From assembly GCA_038503035.1 (NCBI GenBank), contig JAVSML010019015.1:38384-102383 (forward strand): a stretch of DNA of 64,000 bases, in the 5' to 3' direction. A model generated the notes under the pieces. The model saw nothing but the letters and a program-made list of their open reading frames with translations, made no database searches and was not told the origin of the DNA. Positions 1 to 11,294 of this stretch are shown in pieces; the stretch's first letter is position 1, and each line of letters opens with the position of its first letter. The position numbers and the translations under genes are program-made. Source of the DNA: Crocodylus rhombifer (taxonomy: Eukaryota; Chordata; Crocodylia; Crocodylidae).

Positions 1-660
1 AAGGGGTCATGACTTGTTTTTCCAGCAGTGCTAAAGAAAGACATGTTAAACAGAATACATGATGGGCATCTAGGAATTGAAAAATGCAAAAGGCGAGCAA
101 GGGGAGCAAGTTGAGTGAACTATACTGGCCCAGCATAAATAATGACATAGAAGATGCTGTAATGGCTTGTACAACATGTCTAAAGTACAGATCAGTGCAA
201 AGGAAAGAACCCATGATGGTCATGGAGGAGCCTGCAGTTCCATGGTATCAAGTGGGCATTGATTTATGCATGCATGTCATAACTCACATAAAATTGATTT
301 TTTGCTAGACACGGGATTCCACAAATTGTGAGAACAGACAATGGACCTCAGTTCAACTGTCTTGAATTTAAAGAGTTTGCAAACAAATATAGAATCCATC
401 ACAGCACTTCAGGTCCTAAATACCCACAATCTGATGGTCCGGTGGAAAATGGAGTAATGATAAAAGCTAGATTCACACATTAATATTCACCTGTCACTCT
501 TAAATTACAGGGCAAGACCCATGAAACATGGGTTGTCCCCAGCAGAAATGCTGTTTAACAGGAAACTCAAAACCAGGATGCCAAAGCTTGTGGATAAAGC
601 AGCAGAGAAAGCCACATCCACAGCCACTACCATGTAGGCTGAGGGACAGCTGGACAACTG
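1..660 (+). mobile_element. Ty3/Gypsy integrase relic
   Basis: Translation in shifting frames gives the zinc-binding start of a retrotransposon integrase (a His-rich HDGHLGIEKCK stretch, then YWPSINNDIEDAV and a C-x2-C pair, CTTC), followed by core-domain pieces: VGIDL, the block IVRTDNGPQF and then SGPKYPQSDGPVENGV. This order is that of vertebrate Ty3/Gypsy integrases. The copy is broken: a frameshift lies near 100, the segment between the first catalytic Asp and the DNGP block is deleted around 280-310, and stops follow the VENG motif. The left end runs off the window. It is cut on the right by a hAT-like element at 678. Family call is confident; the exact lineage is not. Confidence 0.75.
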
Positions 661-952
661 GAGGAAGAGATGCCAAGTAGGGCTGTGCTAAATTTCACCA
701 CCAGTTTTGTTTCAACGCTGTTTCAACCTGTTTTGAGGTCAAAACTGAAAAATCAAAATGAAACAGATATGATCGAAACAGCCTCGAAACAAGATGAGGC
801 AAGTCAAAGCGTTCCACCATTTCGACGCTGTTTTGACGTTTCGCCCATAGGCTATAATGGAGAAGGTTGAAACAGCCTATAACTTTGTCATTTCTGTCCA
901 GATTTTGATAAAACTTACAGCAATTATATCCCCTTCTGAGGGCATAAAGCAT

Positions 953-1500
953 ACCAAGTTTCAAGAAGATAGATGCAGGGGGTTCAGAGAAACTGCACCC
1001 CAAATCTTGATTGCCAAACTTGTGCCATGTGTACGTGTTAAGCCATAGCAGAGTAAAAACTGCAGGGTTGATAGTCCCTGCTGAGGCCACTAAGCCTGCC
1101 AAGTTTTGAGGAGATAGGTGCAGAGTTTTGGGGGAAACTGCACCTCAAGCTGCAGACAAGCAAAATTCGTGACATGGGTGACACTGTATGTGTTAAGGCT
1201 CAGCAGGGTGAAAGCTGCAGGCCTGCTATCCCCTGCTGCAGCCACAAAGCCTGGCAGCTGTCAAGGAGATAGGTGCAGGTGGGTTCTGGGTTCTGGGGCC
1301 CTGCATCCCTGGTTGCTGACAGGCAAACCTTGTGACATGGGTGCTTGTGAAACTGTGTCTGTCTTCGGGTGTGGGGGAGGGGAAACTACTGCAGGCATGG
1401 CTGCTAGGCCATGCTGCGGCCATGAAGCCTGCCAGCTGTCAAGGAGATCAGTGCAGGGGGTTCTGGGGCTGTGCATCCCTAGCTGCTGACAGGCAAAACT
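953..1500. repeat. Tandem monomers inside the foldback element
   Basis: A motif of the type GCCAAGTTTCAAGAAGATAG recurs at 953, 1098, 1253 and 1431, giving periods of about 145, 155 and 178 bases. Between motifs each monomer repeats an AAACTGCACC(C/T)CAA stretch, a CAGACAAGCAAA-like stretch and a GGTGAAA.CTGCAGG stretch. The same monomers occur in the copies at 6287 and 31986, some in reverse orientation. Confidence 0.65.
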
Positions 1501-1554
1501 CATGACATACATGCTTGTGCAACTGCTGCCTCTCATCAGGCAGCAGGACTGAAG

Positions 1555-1832
1555 ATCCACCACTTGCCACCACAGATCTGGGGGTAACAATTGACCACAA
1601 TATGAACATGAGCCGGCAGTGTGATGCTGTAGCCAGCAGGGCCAACAATACGCTGGCATGGATCAATTGATGCATCTCCAGCAAAACCATTGCAAAGAAG
1701 TGATTCTCCTGATCTACTCAGCTCTACTCAGCACTGGTGAGATTGCAGCTGGAGTACTGCATCCAGTTCTTGGCTCTGCACCTTAACAAGGACGTGGTAA
1801 AGCTTGAGAGAGTCCAGAGAAGGGCTAACAAA
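1555..1832 (+). mobile_element. CR1 fragment captured in the foldback element
   Basis: Translation gives [40 protein letters not shown] and KLERVQRRA, the reverse-transcriptase thumb region of CR1, with stops and a duplicated CTACTCAG stretch. It aligns with the CR1 at 56450-56700. No poly-repeat 3' end of CR1 is present, so this is an internal piece rather than an ordinary 3'-anchored insertion. Confidence 0.75.
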
Positions 1833-1925
1833 ATGAAGTCAAAATGAAAACAGTTCTGTTGAAATGTTGAAATGCTGGTCAAAATGAAATGCTTCCATTT
1901 CGCATAGCCCTAATGCTAAGTCATC

Positions 1926-2346
1926 ATGGTGGGAAACTCCCTCCTGAGAGGAACGGAGGGAGTCACATGTCACCTGAATCCCATGGTACGGGAGGTATGC
2001 TGCCTGCCTGGTGCCCAGATCTGGGACATCACAGTGAGGATTCCTGACATCATCCAGTCCCCTGACTACTATCCCCTGGTCCTCATCCATATGGGAACAA
2101 ATGATGTGGCCAGGAGTAGTCCAGGCTATATCATGAGTGACTACAAGGCTCTGGGGACCATGCTTAGGAGATCAGGGGTGCAGGTGGTCTTCTCATCGAT
2201 CCTATCAGTCAGTGGTCATGGCCAGCATCAGGACACCTGGATTAGAGAAGTCAACTTGCAGCTCCAGATTTGGTGTAATCGTGCAGGTTTTGGTTTCTTC
2301 TATCATGATCCACACTTCCATGAAAGGGGCATGATTTTCATAGATG
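1926..2346 (+). mobile_element. CR1-type ORF1 esterase (SGNH) relic
   Basis: An open frame of about 144 codons carries MVGNSLLRGTEG, VCCLPGAQIWDI, LVLIHMGTNDVA and VVFSSILSVSG. A GNS/GDS block followed by GTND is typical of the SGNH-hydrolase-like esterase domain in ORF1 of CR1/L2-group LINEs; here GDS has become GNS, which would replace the acidic neighbour but keep the Ser. It is on the plus strand and ends directly at the 3' end of an opposite-strand CR1 (2347). The assignment rests on motif memory. Confidence 0.6.
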
Positions 2347-5075
2347 TCATAGTTTCATAGTTTCTAGGGTCGGAAGGGACCTGAGTAGATCATCTAGTAC
2401 GACCCCCTGCCATGGCAGGAAATAATACTGGGCTCAAATGACCCCAGCAAGATGTTCATCCAACCTCCTCTTAAAACCCCCCAGGGTAGGGGCCAGCACC
2501 ACTTCTCTTGGAAGTTGGTTCCAGACCCTAGCCGCCCTGACTGTGAAGTAGCGCCTCCTGATATCTAGCCTGAACCTGCCCTCTGCCAGCTTGTGACCAT
2601 TATTCCTGGTCACTCCTGGCAGTGCTCGGGGGAACAGTGACTCCCCCAGTGCCTGCTTGTCCCCTCTGACTAGTTTATAACAGGCCACAAGATCCCCCCT
2701 CAGCCTTCTCTTGTGGAGGCTGAACAGGTTCAGGTCCCATAGCCTCTCCTCGTAGGGCCTGCCCTGCTGTCCCCTGATCATGCGAGTGGCCTCCTCTGGA
2801 CCCTCTTGATGCTGTCCACATCCCTCTTGAAGTGCGGCGCCCAGAACTGGACGCAGTACTCCAGCTGTGGCCTGACCAGTGCCGCATAGAGGGGGAGGAT
2901 CACCTCCTTGGACCTACTCGAGATGCATCTGTGGATGCATGACAAGGTGCGGTTGGCCTTCCTGACTGCCTCCCCACACTGCCGGCCCATGTTCATCTTG
3001 GAGTCGATTATGACTCCAAGATCCTTTTCCACCTCCGTGCTGACAAGAGGGGAGTTCCCCAACCGGTAGGTATGGTGCTGGTTGTTCCTCCCGAGGTGCA
3101 TCACCTTGCACTTGTCTGTGTTGAATCCCATCCTATTCACATCCACCCACCCTCATAACCTGTCTAGGTCTGATTGAAGCCTGATGCTTCTTTCTAGTGT
3201 GCCAACATCCCCCCACATCTTAGTGTCATCAGCAAATTTGAACAGGGTGCTTTTTACCCCCTCATCCAAATTGCTGAAGAAGATGTTGAACAGTGCGGGG
3301 CCAAGGACCGAGCCCTGCGGAACCCCACTGCCCACGTCCCTCCAGGTTGAGAAGGACCCATCCACCACCACCCTCTGGGTGCAGCCCTCCAGCCAGTTGG
3401 CAACGCATTTGACTGTGTGGGTGTCTACACCACAGCCCCCCAGTTTCTTAATGAGAACAGGGTGAGAGACAGTGTCAAAAGCCTTCTGGAAGTCCAGGAA
3501 GACTATGTCCACTGCTACCCCTGCATCTAATGATCTGGTGATCTGATCATAGAAGGGCACCAGGTTATTCTGACAGGACCTGCCACTGATGAACCTGTGT
3601 TGGTTGCCCCTAAGCATGCAGTCCCCTGCTGGCCCCTCATGGATGTGTGCCAGCATAATTTTCTCGAACAGCTTGCCTCCTGGGTCCTCCTTCCTCCCTT
3701 TCTTGAAGATGGGAACCACGTTGGCCCTCTTCCAGTCCTCTGGCACCACACCAGAGCACCACGAGTGCTCATAAAGCCGTGCCAGGGGTCCTGCAATGAC
3801 CTCTGCCAATTCCTTTAGGACTCTAGGATGGAGATCGTCCCAGCCGGCTGACTTGAATGTGTCCAGCCCCTCCAGAAACTCCCTAACTAGTTCCTCGCTA
3901 ACCTTTGTCCCAGGTGTGCCTCCCCTGGGGCCCGAGGGGGGGCCAGCAGGGAGGTGGCTGTTCTGATCCCTACTTAAGAAGACAGAGGCAAAGAAATCAT
4001 TAAACATGTTAGCTTTGTCGTCTGGTATGACGACCAAATTTCCCAACGCGTCCTGCAAGGGCCCCACGTTACCCGGGACTTTCTTTTTGCCCCCTATGTA
4101 TTTTAAAAAGGACTTCTTATTGTCCTTAATCTGAGAAGCTAGTCCTAATTCCAACTCTGCCTTGGCCTTCCTAACTGCCCGCCTACATCCCCAAGCGACT
4201 GCAGAATAGTCATCCCTGCTGATGACCCCTTCTTTCCATTGGGTATACACCTCCTTTTTAGCAAGGAGACATTCCCGGATGCTTTTGGTGAGCCATGGAG
4301 GCTTGTGTGCTCTCCTGCTCCCTTTGATCCTCGTTGGGATTACCTTCCTTTGGGCTTGGAGGATCGAATCCTTAAGGAGCGACCACTCTCCTTGGAAACC
4401 TGGCTCCCCTCCCCTCTGGGACCTCAGTGCATTCCTAACTATCCTCCTTACCTCGTTGAAGTTTGCCCTCCTGAAATCTAGGGCTGCTGCCTTGCTGCAT
4501 GCCTTTGCCACCTTGCACGGGATGGTGAATTCCAGCAGGCGATGATCGCTGTCGCCCAGGTGGTCGAGCACCCGGAGCCCTCTCACCAGGTCATCACCCG
4601 TGGCCCGCACTAGGTCCAACAAGGCGTCTCCCCTGGTGGGGCTGTGTACCTCCTGGGTTAGATGGAGGTCCTGCACTCTGGCCAAGAACCTACGTGAGCA
4701 GTCAGACCTGGCCGACTGCTCCTCCCAGCAGATGTCCAGGAAGTTCAGGTCCCCCATGACTACCACATCCTTAGCCTTCACTACCTCTGTGAGCTGACCC
4801 AAGAATTCCCGGTCAAGATCTTGCCCTGGTTGGGAGCTCTGTAGTAGACCCCACCGTTAAGTCTCTCTCCCCTCGACTGCCTTGTACTCTAACCCAAAGC
4901 ACCTCAGAGTGCCCCTCCCAACTCCTTGCTAATTGATGAGGATGCGTATTCCTCCTTGATATAGAGTGCCATGCCCCCACCTCTCCTTTCTATCCCGTCC
5001 CTCCTGTACAACTTATAGCCCTTGACATTCACCGCCCAGTCATGTGTAGAGTCCCACCATGTTTCCGTGATCCCC
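2347..5075 (-). mobile_element. CR1 LINE copy 1 (5' truncated)
   Basis: The 3' end (plus-strand left side) has the CATAGTTTCATAG-type tail of CR1. Reading leftward on the minus strand gives part of the endonuclease (…WWDST-like block near 5060, [16 protein letters not shown]), the reverse transcriptase with [11 protein letters not shown], and the 3' tail peptide ending HLAGVI. It is truncated at the 5' side at 5075, where the 3' end of another CR1 starts. Long reading frames and few lesions suggest a fairly young copy. Confidence 0.92.
2434..4802 (-). pseudogene. CR1 endonuclease/reverse transcriptase ORF2, nearly open
   Basis: A 549-codon open stretch (4802 to 3153) covers the endonuclease C-terminal half and most of the RT, with [13 protein letters not shown] and FADDT at the active site. 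A single TGA at 3155-3153 lies in the same frame as the following 3146-2778 stretch (KCKVMHLGRNN, LEYCVQFWAPHF). Near 2780 one base is missing (RVQRR|ATRM), shifting to the 2781-2434 frame. At about 3676-3684 a short in-frame deletion joins KEDPG directly to GKLFEKI, removing the conserved NYRP-SL block that is present in the copies at 7600 and 55750. The enzyme would not be active. Confidence 0.85.
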
Positions 5076-8000
5076 ATAGATCATAGACATTAGGGCTGGA
5101 AGGGACCTCAGAAGATCATCGAGTCCAGCCCCCTGCCCCAGGGGCAGAAAATCAGCTGGGGTCACAGGATCCCAGCAAGATAAGGATCCAATATTCTCTT
5201 CGAGGCATTCAGAGAAATTCTTCCTTATGTCCAGCCTGAAATGGTCTTGTGGTAGTTTATAACCATTCGACCTTGTCATCCCTTGGGGTGCTCTGGTGAA
5301 CAAACGTTCCCCCAGATCCTGGTGAACACCCCTGATACTTATAGGTGGCCATCAGATCACCCCTGAGCCTGTGCTTTTCCAGGCAAAAGAGCCCCATGGC
5401 TCTCGGCCTCTCATCATAAGATCTGTTTTCCTGACCTCTGATTATGTGTGTGGCTCTTCTCTGGACTCTCTCAAGCTTTTCCACATCCTTTTTGAATTGT
5501 GGAGCCCAAAACTGGACTCAGTACTCCAGCTGCAGCCTCACCAAGGCTGAGTAAAATGGGAGAATGACATCTTGGGATTTCCTTGAAAAACATCTATGGA
5601 TGCAAGCCAGCATTTTGCTCGCTTGACTAGCTGCAACATCACATTGCATGCTCATGTTTGTCTTGTGGTCAATCATGACACCCAAGTCCCTTTCATCCAT
5701 AGTGCTAGCCAGCATAGTAATGTCAAGCCTATAAAGATGCTGCAGGTTTTTCCTCCCAAGGTGGAGAACCTTGCATTTTTCATTGTTAAACACCATCAGG
5801 TTCTCATCTGCCCATTTTCTAAGCCTGTCAAAGTCAGCCTGGATCGCCATCCTGTCCTCAGGTGTGGATGCTTTACCCCAGAGTTTGGTGTCATCGGCGA
5901 ACTTGACCAGTCCACTTCTGACACCAATGTCCACATCATTAATGAAGATGTTGAAAAATATAAGCCCAAGGACAGAGCCTTGAGGAATCCCACTGGTCAC
6001 AGAGCACCACCATGATTGACTTCCATCAACCACTGCCCTCTGGGTCTGACCATGGAGCCAATTACCCAGCCAGCGGATTGTGGTGGACCCAAGGCCTCAG
6101 TTGGCCGTTTTGCCAAGAGGTGCTCATGGGATACCATATCAAAGGCTTTTTTGAAGTCAAGATATACAACATCAATCTCCTTTTCCTTGTCCAGGTGATA
6201 GGTCACCTGGTTGTAAAAGGAAAAGAGATTGGTCAAGCAAGACCTACCTGCAACAGACCTGTGCTCAGGGTGTTGCCATTGGCCAGTAGAGCTATGTGAG
6301 GCTTTGGACAGAGCTTCAGATATGGAGAATCTTAGGACACTTTGGGGTCCAAAGCAGCACATCTGTGTCAAAGCGCCGCCTCGTTTGGCTTCCTGAAGAG
6401 CTTCGGGGCCGCCTTGGAGATTCGACCATAGGGTATAATGGGGAAACAATAAAGTATCTATAATGTTGTTGTTTTTTGTCTGATTTGGATGAAATTTTCA
6501 GGGATGGTAGACTTTGCAGAGAGGATGAAGTCTGCCAAGCTTCAAGAAGATCAGTATAGGGGTTTGGGGGGAACGGCACCCCAAATTCATGAAAGCTAAA
6601 CTCATGTCATGTCTAGGCATTATAACATAGTGAGGTGAAAACTGCAGGGGTGGTAGCTCTTACTGAGATCACAAAGCCTGCCAAGTTTCAAGAATATCAG
6701 TGCAGAAGTTTGGAGGGAACTTCCCCTCAAGCTGCAGACAAGCAAAACTGGTGCCCTGGGTGTTTGCGGGACCGACGTTTTCTGTCTTGGGGCGGGGAGG
6801 GGGGCACTGCTGCAGGCCTGGCTGCTGAGCTGCTGTGTTCCCAGTTACCAACAATCAGTCGTGATTCACTCAGGGACCAGGGACTCAGGGACCAGCTCAA
6901 TACACAGGACCTAGCTACTACATAACAACGTAACGAGCATCAATTAGCACCTACAAAACCAGGTAAAGGAGAAGAAGGAATCAAGACAGACAATCAACTA
7001 CCACAAGACACACACAGTCTTGGCATGAGCCTTGCCTGGCAGCAGCTCGGGGTGCAGGGCCCCACAACCCCCCTGCACCCATCTCCTCCACAGCTGGCAG
7101 ATGTTGTGGCCACAGCAGCGGCCACCATCCCTGCAACTGTCACCCCGCTGCGCCTTAGCACACGCAGTGTCACCCACGGCACAGGTTTTGCTTGTCAGCA
7201 GCTTGAGGTGCAGTTCCCCCCAAACCCCTGCACTGATCTCCTTGAAACTTGGCAGGTTTCATGCTCTCAACAGGGGCTACCATTCCTGCAAATCAGACAA
7301 AAAACAACAAAGTTATAGATATTTCATTGATTCCCCATTATACTCTATGGCTGAATCTCTGAGGCAGCTTTGAAGCTTTGGCCAGATCGAGGTGGAAACC
7401 TGGTCCCGAGCTCCAGATTGGATCGCGACCATCTGAAGTGGCCGGATCTGAAGCTGGATCAGATCACTGCCGGGTCAAAGAGGCTTATCAGCAGGTCTGT
7501 TGAGAATGGCCTCTTTGATGATTTTTTCTAAGACCTTCCCCAGGATAGAGGTCAGGCTGATGGGCCTGTAGTTTTCCAGATCCACTTTCCTCCCTTTCTT
7601 GAAGATCGGCACCACATTGGCCTTCTTCCAATCTTCAGGCACTTCACCTGAGTGCCAGGAGTGCTCGAAGATCTGTGCCAGGGGCTGAGCTATGATGCTT
7701 GCCAGCTCCTTGAATACCCTGGGGGGTAAACCATCAGGGCTGGCTGACTTGAAGGTGTCCAGCCTCTCAAGGTGTTCCTTCACAAGGTCAGCATTGATGG
7801 AGGGCAAGGAATCTCCCTCACCCAGGCATCTCTGTCCTGTAATGAGCAGGGGCGTCCCGTTGGATTGATGAAAGACTGACACAAAGTACCCACCATTTAG
7901 TAGGTTGGCTTTTTCCTGGGCATCTGTTGTCAGTTGTCCCTTCTGGTTTAGCAGGGATCCAATGTTGCCCCTGCTTTTCCTCCAGCTACCCACATATCTA

Positions 8001-9418
8001 AATAAGGACTTTTTATTATCCTTGATCCTAGTAGCCAGTTGGAGTTCAGTCACAGCTTTGGCTTTCCTGGTTCGCTCCCTGCAGGTCTGGACCATTGCAG
8101 AATATTTATCCTTAGAGGTGGATCCCGTCCTCCATTCTTTGTAGGTCTTTTTTTTTATCCACAGGAGGTCCACCAGTTCCCTGGAGAGCCAAGGGTGCTG
8201 CTGTGCCCTTTTGCTGCCTTTCCTCGAAGTCAGGATAGCTGAGCTTGTGCACTGAGGATCGCTCCCTTGAGAAGCAACCACTCGTCCTGAACTCCCCTCC
8301 CCTTTGGGTCATGGTCCCTTAGGGCCTCACCGACAAGCCTCCTGAGCTCGTCAAAGTCAGCTTTCCTGAAGTTGAGGACTTCTGTATTGCTGACTGTCTT
8401 GTCAGCTTTACAGCAGATGGTGAAGGTGATCAGCTCATGGTTGTTGTCATCCAGCTTCCCATCAATCGTTAAGTCACCGATTAGATCGTCCCCGGTGCCA
8501 GTACCAGGTCAAGCAGTGCTTTACCTCTCATTGGCCCATAGACTGCTTGTGTCAGATAGAGGTCATCTATGCATGAGAGGAAGCTTTGCCACCACGTGGA
8601 TTTAGCCGAGTGCTGTTCCCGTGAGATGTCAGGGTAGTTGAAGTCTCCCATGACAACCATGGTCCTGGAGCATGCGGCCTCAGCCAATTCCCTGGCGAAT
8701 TCCTGGTCAAGCTCCTGACTTTGGGTGGGAGGTCTGTAGTAGACTCCCACTGTTGTGTCCTCTGTGCTGTGTTCCTCACAGATTTTAACCCAGAGGGTCC
8801 ACCTTGGTCGCCAATATCATCTTGCAGAGATGCGTAGCTCTCCTTGACATAGAGAGTTATGCCCCTGCCCCTTTTGTCCACTCAATCTCTCCTGTACAGG
8901 GTATAGCCATCTATACCTGTGGTCCAGTCATGGGTGGAGTCCCACCAGGTCTCTGTTATCCCTATGACATTGTAATTATTTGTGTTAAGCAGGAGGACAA
9001 GTTCCTCCTGTTTATTCCCCAAGCTCCTAGCGTTTGTGTATAGGCAGGCAAGTGTCCCCTTGGGGGCCCCAGCCTTGCTACAGATTGTACCAGGTCTGGG
9101 GTAGGGGTGGGATCCCTTAAGTGCCTTGGCCTGCTGGCTTTGCAAGGGTTGCTTAACAGGCCAGCAGTGGCAGTAGTCCCCCTGTCCCCTGGCGGGCTTA
9201 GTTTAAAGCCCGGTGGAGCAGGTCAGCCAGTCTGGCTGAGAAGAGCCTCTTCCCCAGTGGAGAGAGGTGGAGGCCATCCCTTCCCAGCAGCTCACTGCCT
9301 CTCTCGCCAAAGAGCGGGCTGTGGTCATGGAAGTCAATTTAGGTGGCATAGAATAAAACTTTGGGGATTTAACCCCTGTCAAGCACCCCATGAGCTGACG
9401 CAGTTGTAACCCGGGTAC
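5076..9418 (-). mobile_element. CR1 LINE copy 2, split by a foldback element
   Basis: The 3' end starts at 5076 (ATAGATCATAGACATTAGGG). Minus-strand reading gives the tail region (5257-5484), the RT palm with VKFADDTKLWGKA (about 5850-5900) and VDVVYLDFKKAFD (about 6150), then is broken by 6287-7467, and resumes with [13 protein letters not shown] and NYRPISLTSILGK (7540-7620), IKDNKKSLFRYVG (about 8010) and endonuclease blocks GDFNYPDIS (about 8640) and ITETWWDSTHDW (about 8940). It includes several frameshifts. Upstream of the endonuclease start the similarity runs towards the N gap at 9419, so the 5' end is not seen. Confidence 0.9.
6287..7467. mobile_element. hAT-like foldback element, copy 2, inside CR1
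   Basis: The left end TAGAGCTATGTGAGGCTTTG matches the inverted right end of the copy at 31986. Left-arm sequence at 6460-6570 (GTTGTTTTTTGTCTGATTTG, then the GCCAAGCTTCAAGAAGATCAG monomer) is inverted at 7225-7320, so the element is a long palindrome. The right end is incomplete: the last 15 or so bases found in the 31986 copy are missing before CR1 resumes at about 7468. CR1 reading frames on both sides (ILNRPADKPL and EHRSVAGRSC) are adjacent in an intact CR1, which supports insertion. Confidence 0.75.
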
Positions 9419-9428
9419 NNNNNNNNNN
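9419..9428. other. Assembly gap (10 N)
   Basis: Ten N bases. The sequences on both sides do not continue one recognisable element, so the true gap length is unknown. Confidence 0.99.
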
Positions 9429-11255
9429 GCTAACAGACTTCCTTACAGAACCCATTATACAGAATGAATACACCCAACTATTTATAACACCAACAGTAAC
9501 AATAGATACCAAATAGGAAACATAACTATACCAGATATTAGACACACCCTATCTGGGTTCCCACCACTCGGTCTCTCAAATGGGAGTGGGTCTTCTCCCC
9601 CTAGGCCCCCTGGGGGTGCCACAGACCCCAGTGTATATTTGGGGTCTCCTCCCCTCAGACCCTGGAGAGTGGAGGGTGTGTGGGGCCTTCCCCCTTGCCC
9701 ACTCCTCCCAGGGTCCCTTGCCTGGGGGTGCCTCCTCTGCAGGACCTGGGTTCCCAGTAACTCACGGTCCTTCCTCTGGGGGCGGTCAGTCTGGCCTCTG
9801 GGTCCCCACACTGTCTCAGGCCTCCTGGACCCATCGACCTTGAGTTGAGGGTCCTTGTCTCTGGGCTCTGTGTCCCACATTGGGCACCCAGGGACCTCTT
9901 ATGGGATCCAAGCCCTCACTGGCTCCAGTTCTCCAGCCTCACACTGGGGGGTCTTTCCCTTTCCGGACACTGGGTCTCTTTTAGTTTAATGCTGAGCCAC
10001 ACTGGAAATCTGGTTACCCCACCTAGAGCCAGGGCTAACTTGAGCAGTCTTGAACTGCTCCCAGGGCTGACTCCTTGTGCGCTGACCTGTGCACCACGTG
10101 GTACCCAAGCAGCCTTAAGCCAGGGCTGGCTGTCCATGTGCCAATCCACGTACCACCTCACCTTGCCGCTTGCTGGGTTCACAGGCTTAAGTCACTTCAA
10201 GCACCTCCCAGAGCCTGAGCACTGTGGGCTGATCCGCACCCTGTCGAGGATCAGGCGAGGTCCCAGTGATGGTCTTCTCCAGAGCTCCTCTCTCCTCGTC
10301 ATCCCTTGCTGCATCTGCCCAGTGTGCTGAGCATGCTGGTCTTTTATTTACACCAGAGGCCCCTCCCCTGAAATCTGCTGGACCTGCAAAGCACAGTCTT
10401 CAATCAGGTCTAGGGGCTCCTCGCTGCCCCCTGCACCGCTAAGCAGGGGCAGGGCAAGCCCCTCCCAGATGTTACCTGATTGGTGGAAATGTTCCACATA
10501 TCTGAAGTGTCCTTCTCCAAGCCAGGCTTGCTGGGCAAAAGCAGTGAGCCCACCACACAATGAAGGAGAAAAAAAACAAACCAGTATTGTCTATAAGGGT
10601 TAAAATAAAAGTGTCTCTGCCTGTGTCAGGCAGCAACATCTCAGAATAGAGCAACAAGAGTGGGTCAAGACAGCATGAGCCCAAGGGGGTATGCCCACCC
10701 CCTGGAGGCCATGTTGGGGGAACCCATGGAGGTTTCCCACACTTGCAGAAGTACCCCCTGAACTGCTGGGTGAGAGACTGATACATGTGTGAGAATCCTT
10801 GCATGTCTGAGAATTGGAAAACCCCTGTGGGGCTTCCCCTGCTTGCAAATGCCTGCTCCGAACTGGGGCAATGCATCCTGCTAGGTCCTGCCATGGGAAT
10901 CCCCTACAGGGGGATTCTTGGGGCCTGCTTCCGCAAGCAGGTCTGGAGAAGTCCCTGGAGGGGACTTCCTGGGTCAGGCAGTAAGCAAGCAGACCTCCTT
11001 CCCTATAAAGCCTCACAGACTGTGACTGCTTTTAGCAGGGGCAATGTTTTTGCGCATTTGTAGCATGACTAGGGGTAGGGACATCTGCTTGCAAATCCTG
11101 CCTCCATAAACATGTTTATGGCACCCCAGGCAGATGTCTGTTTACTCTCTAAGAGAAAGCTGCCCAGGGACCCCTGCTAGGACAACAGGCAGTAATCCTT
11201 TCCAGGAAGGGAAATGCCCAGCTGCTGCTTTAGGCTGAGCACTTTCCTGAGCTCA
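9429..11255. other. Intergenic sequence, no gene seen
   Basis: A moderately GC-rich stretch with no coding exon I can support. Around 10330-10500 there are TTTATT and a CTGATTGGTGG motif, which in minus orientation would suit a degraded LTR (TATA/CCAAT and poly-A style motifs), but no matching ends or target duplication were found. The last 300 bases are the 5' flank of TRIM-1 and align with the 5' flank of the pseudogene at 44515. Confidence 0.4.
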
Positions 11256-11267
11256 GAAAAGTGAAAC
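11256..11267 (+). promoter_or_regulatory. ISRE/IRF-like motif upstream of TRIM-1
   Basis: GAAAAGTGAAAC, 27 bases before the start codon, fits the interferon-regulatory-factor core AANNGAAA. The cognate site before the pseudogene at 44515 reads GAAAGTGAAACT, a closer match to the ISRE form. Many TRIM genes are interferon-inducible. A competing reading is that CTCCCTTCTCAG just before the ATG is a splice acceptor, which would put this motif in an intron. Confidence 0.4.
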
Positions 11268-11294
11268 AACCAGTCGCACTCCCTTCTCAGAGCC

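Larger units (their letters stand above)
678..1912. mobile_element. hAT-like foldback element, copy 1
   Basis: The left end reads TAGGGCTGTGC and the right end is its near inverse complement (GCATAGCCCTA). Flanks carry an 8-bp target duplication with one mismatch, ATGCCAAG (670-677) and ATGCTAAG (1913-1920), as expected for hAT elements. No transposase is present. Inside lie satellite-like monomers (953-1500) and a CR1 piece (1555-1832) where the right arm should be. The same ends recur at 6287, 24232, 31986 and 50818. Confidence 0.8.

Noticed and set aside
695..1102. 135-codon minus-strand open frame
   Set aside because: It lies wholly in a non-autonomous foldback element and its peptide is the inverse of repeat monomers.
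953..1500. CRISPR-like regular repeat array
   Set aside because: The whole 150-base unit is repeated, with no unique spacers, and the genome is a vertebrate one.
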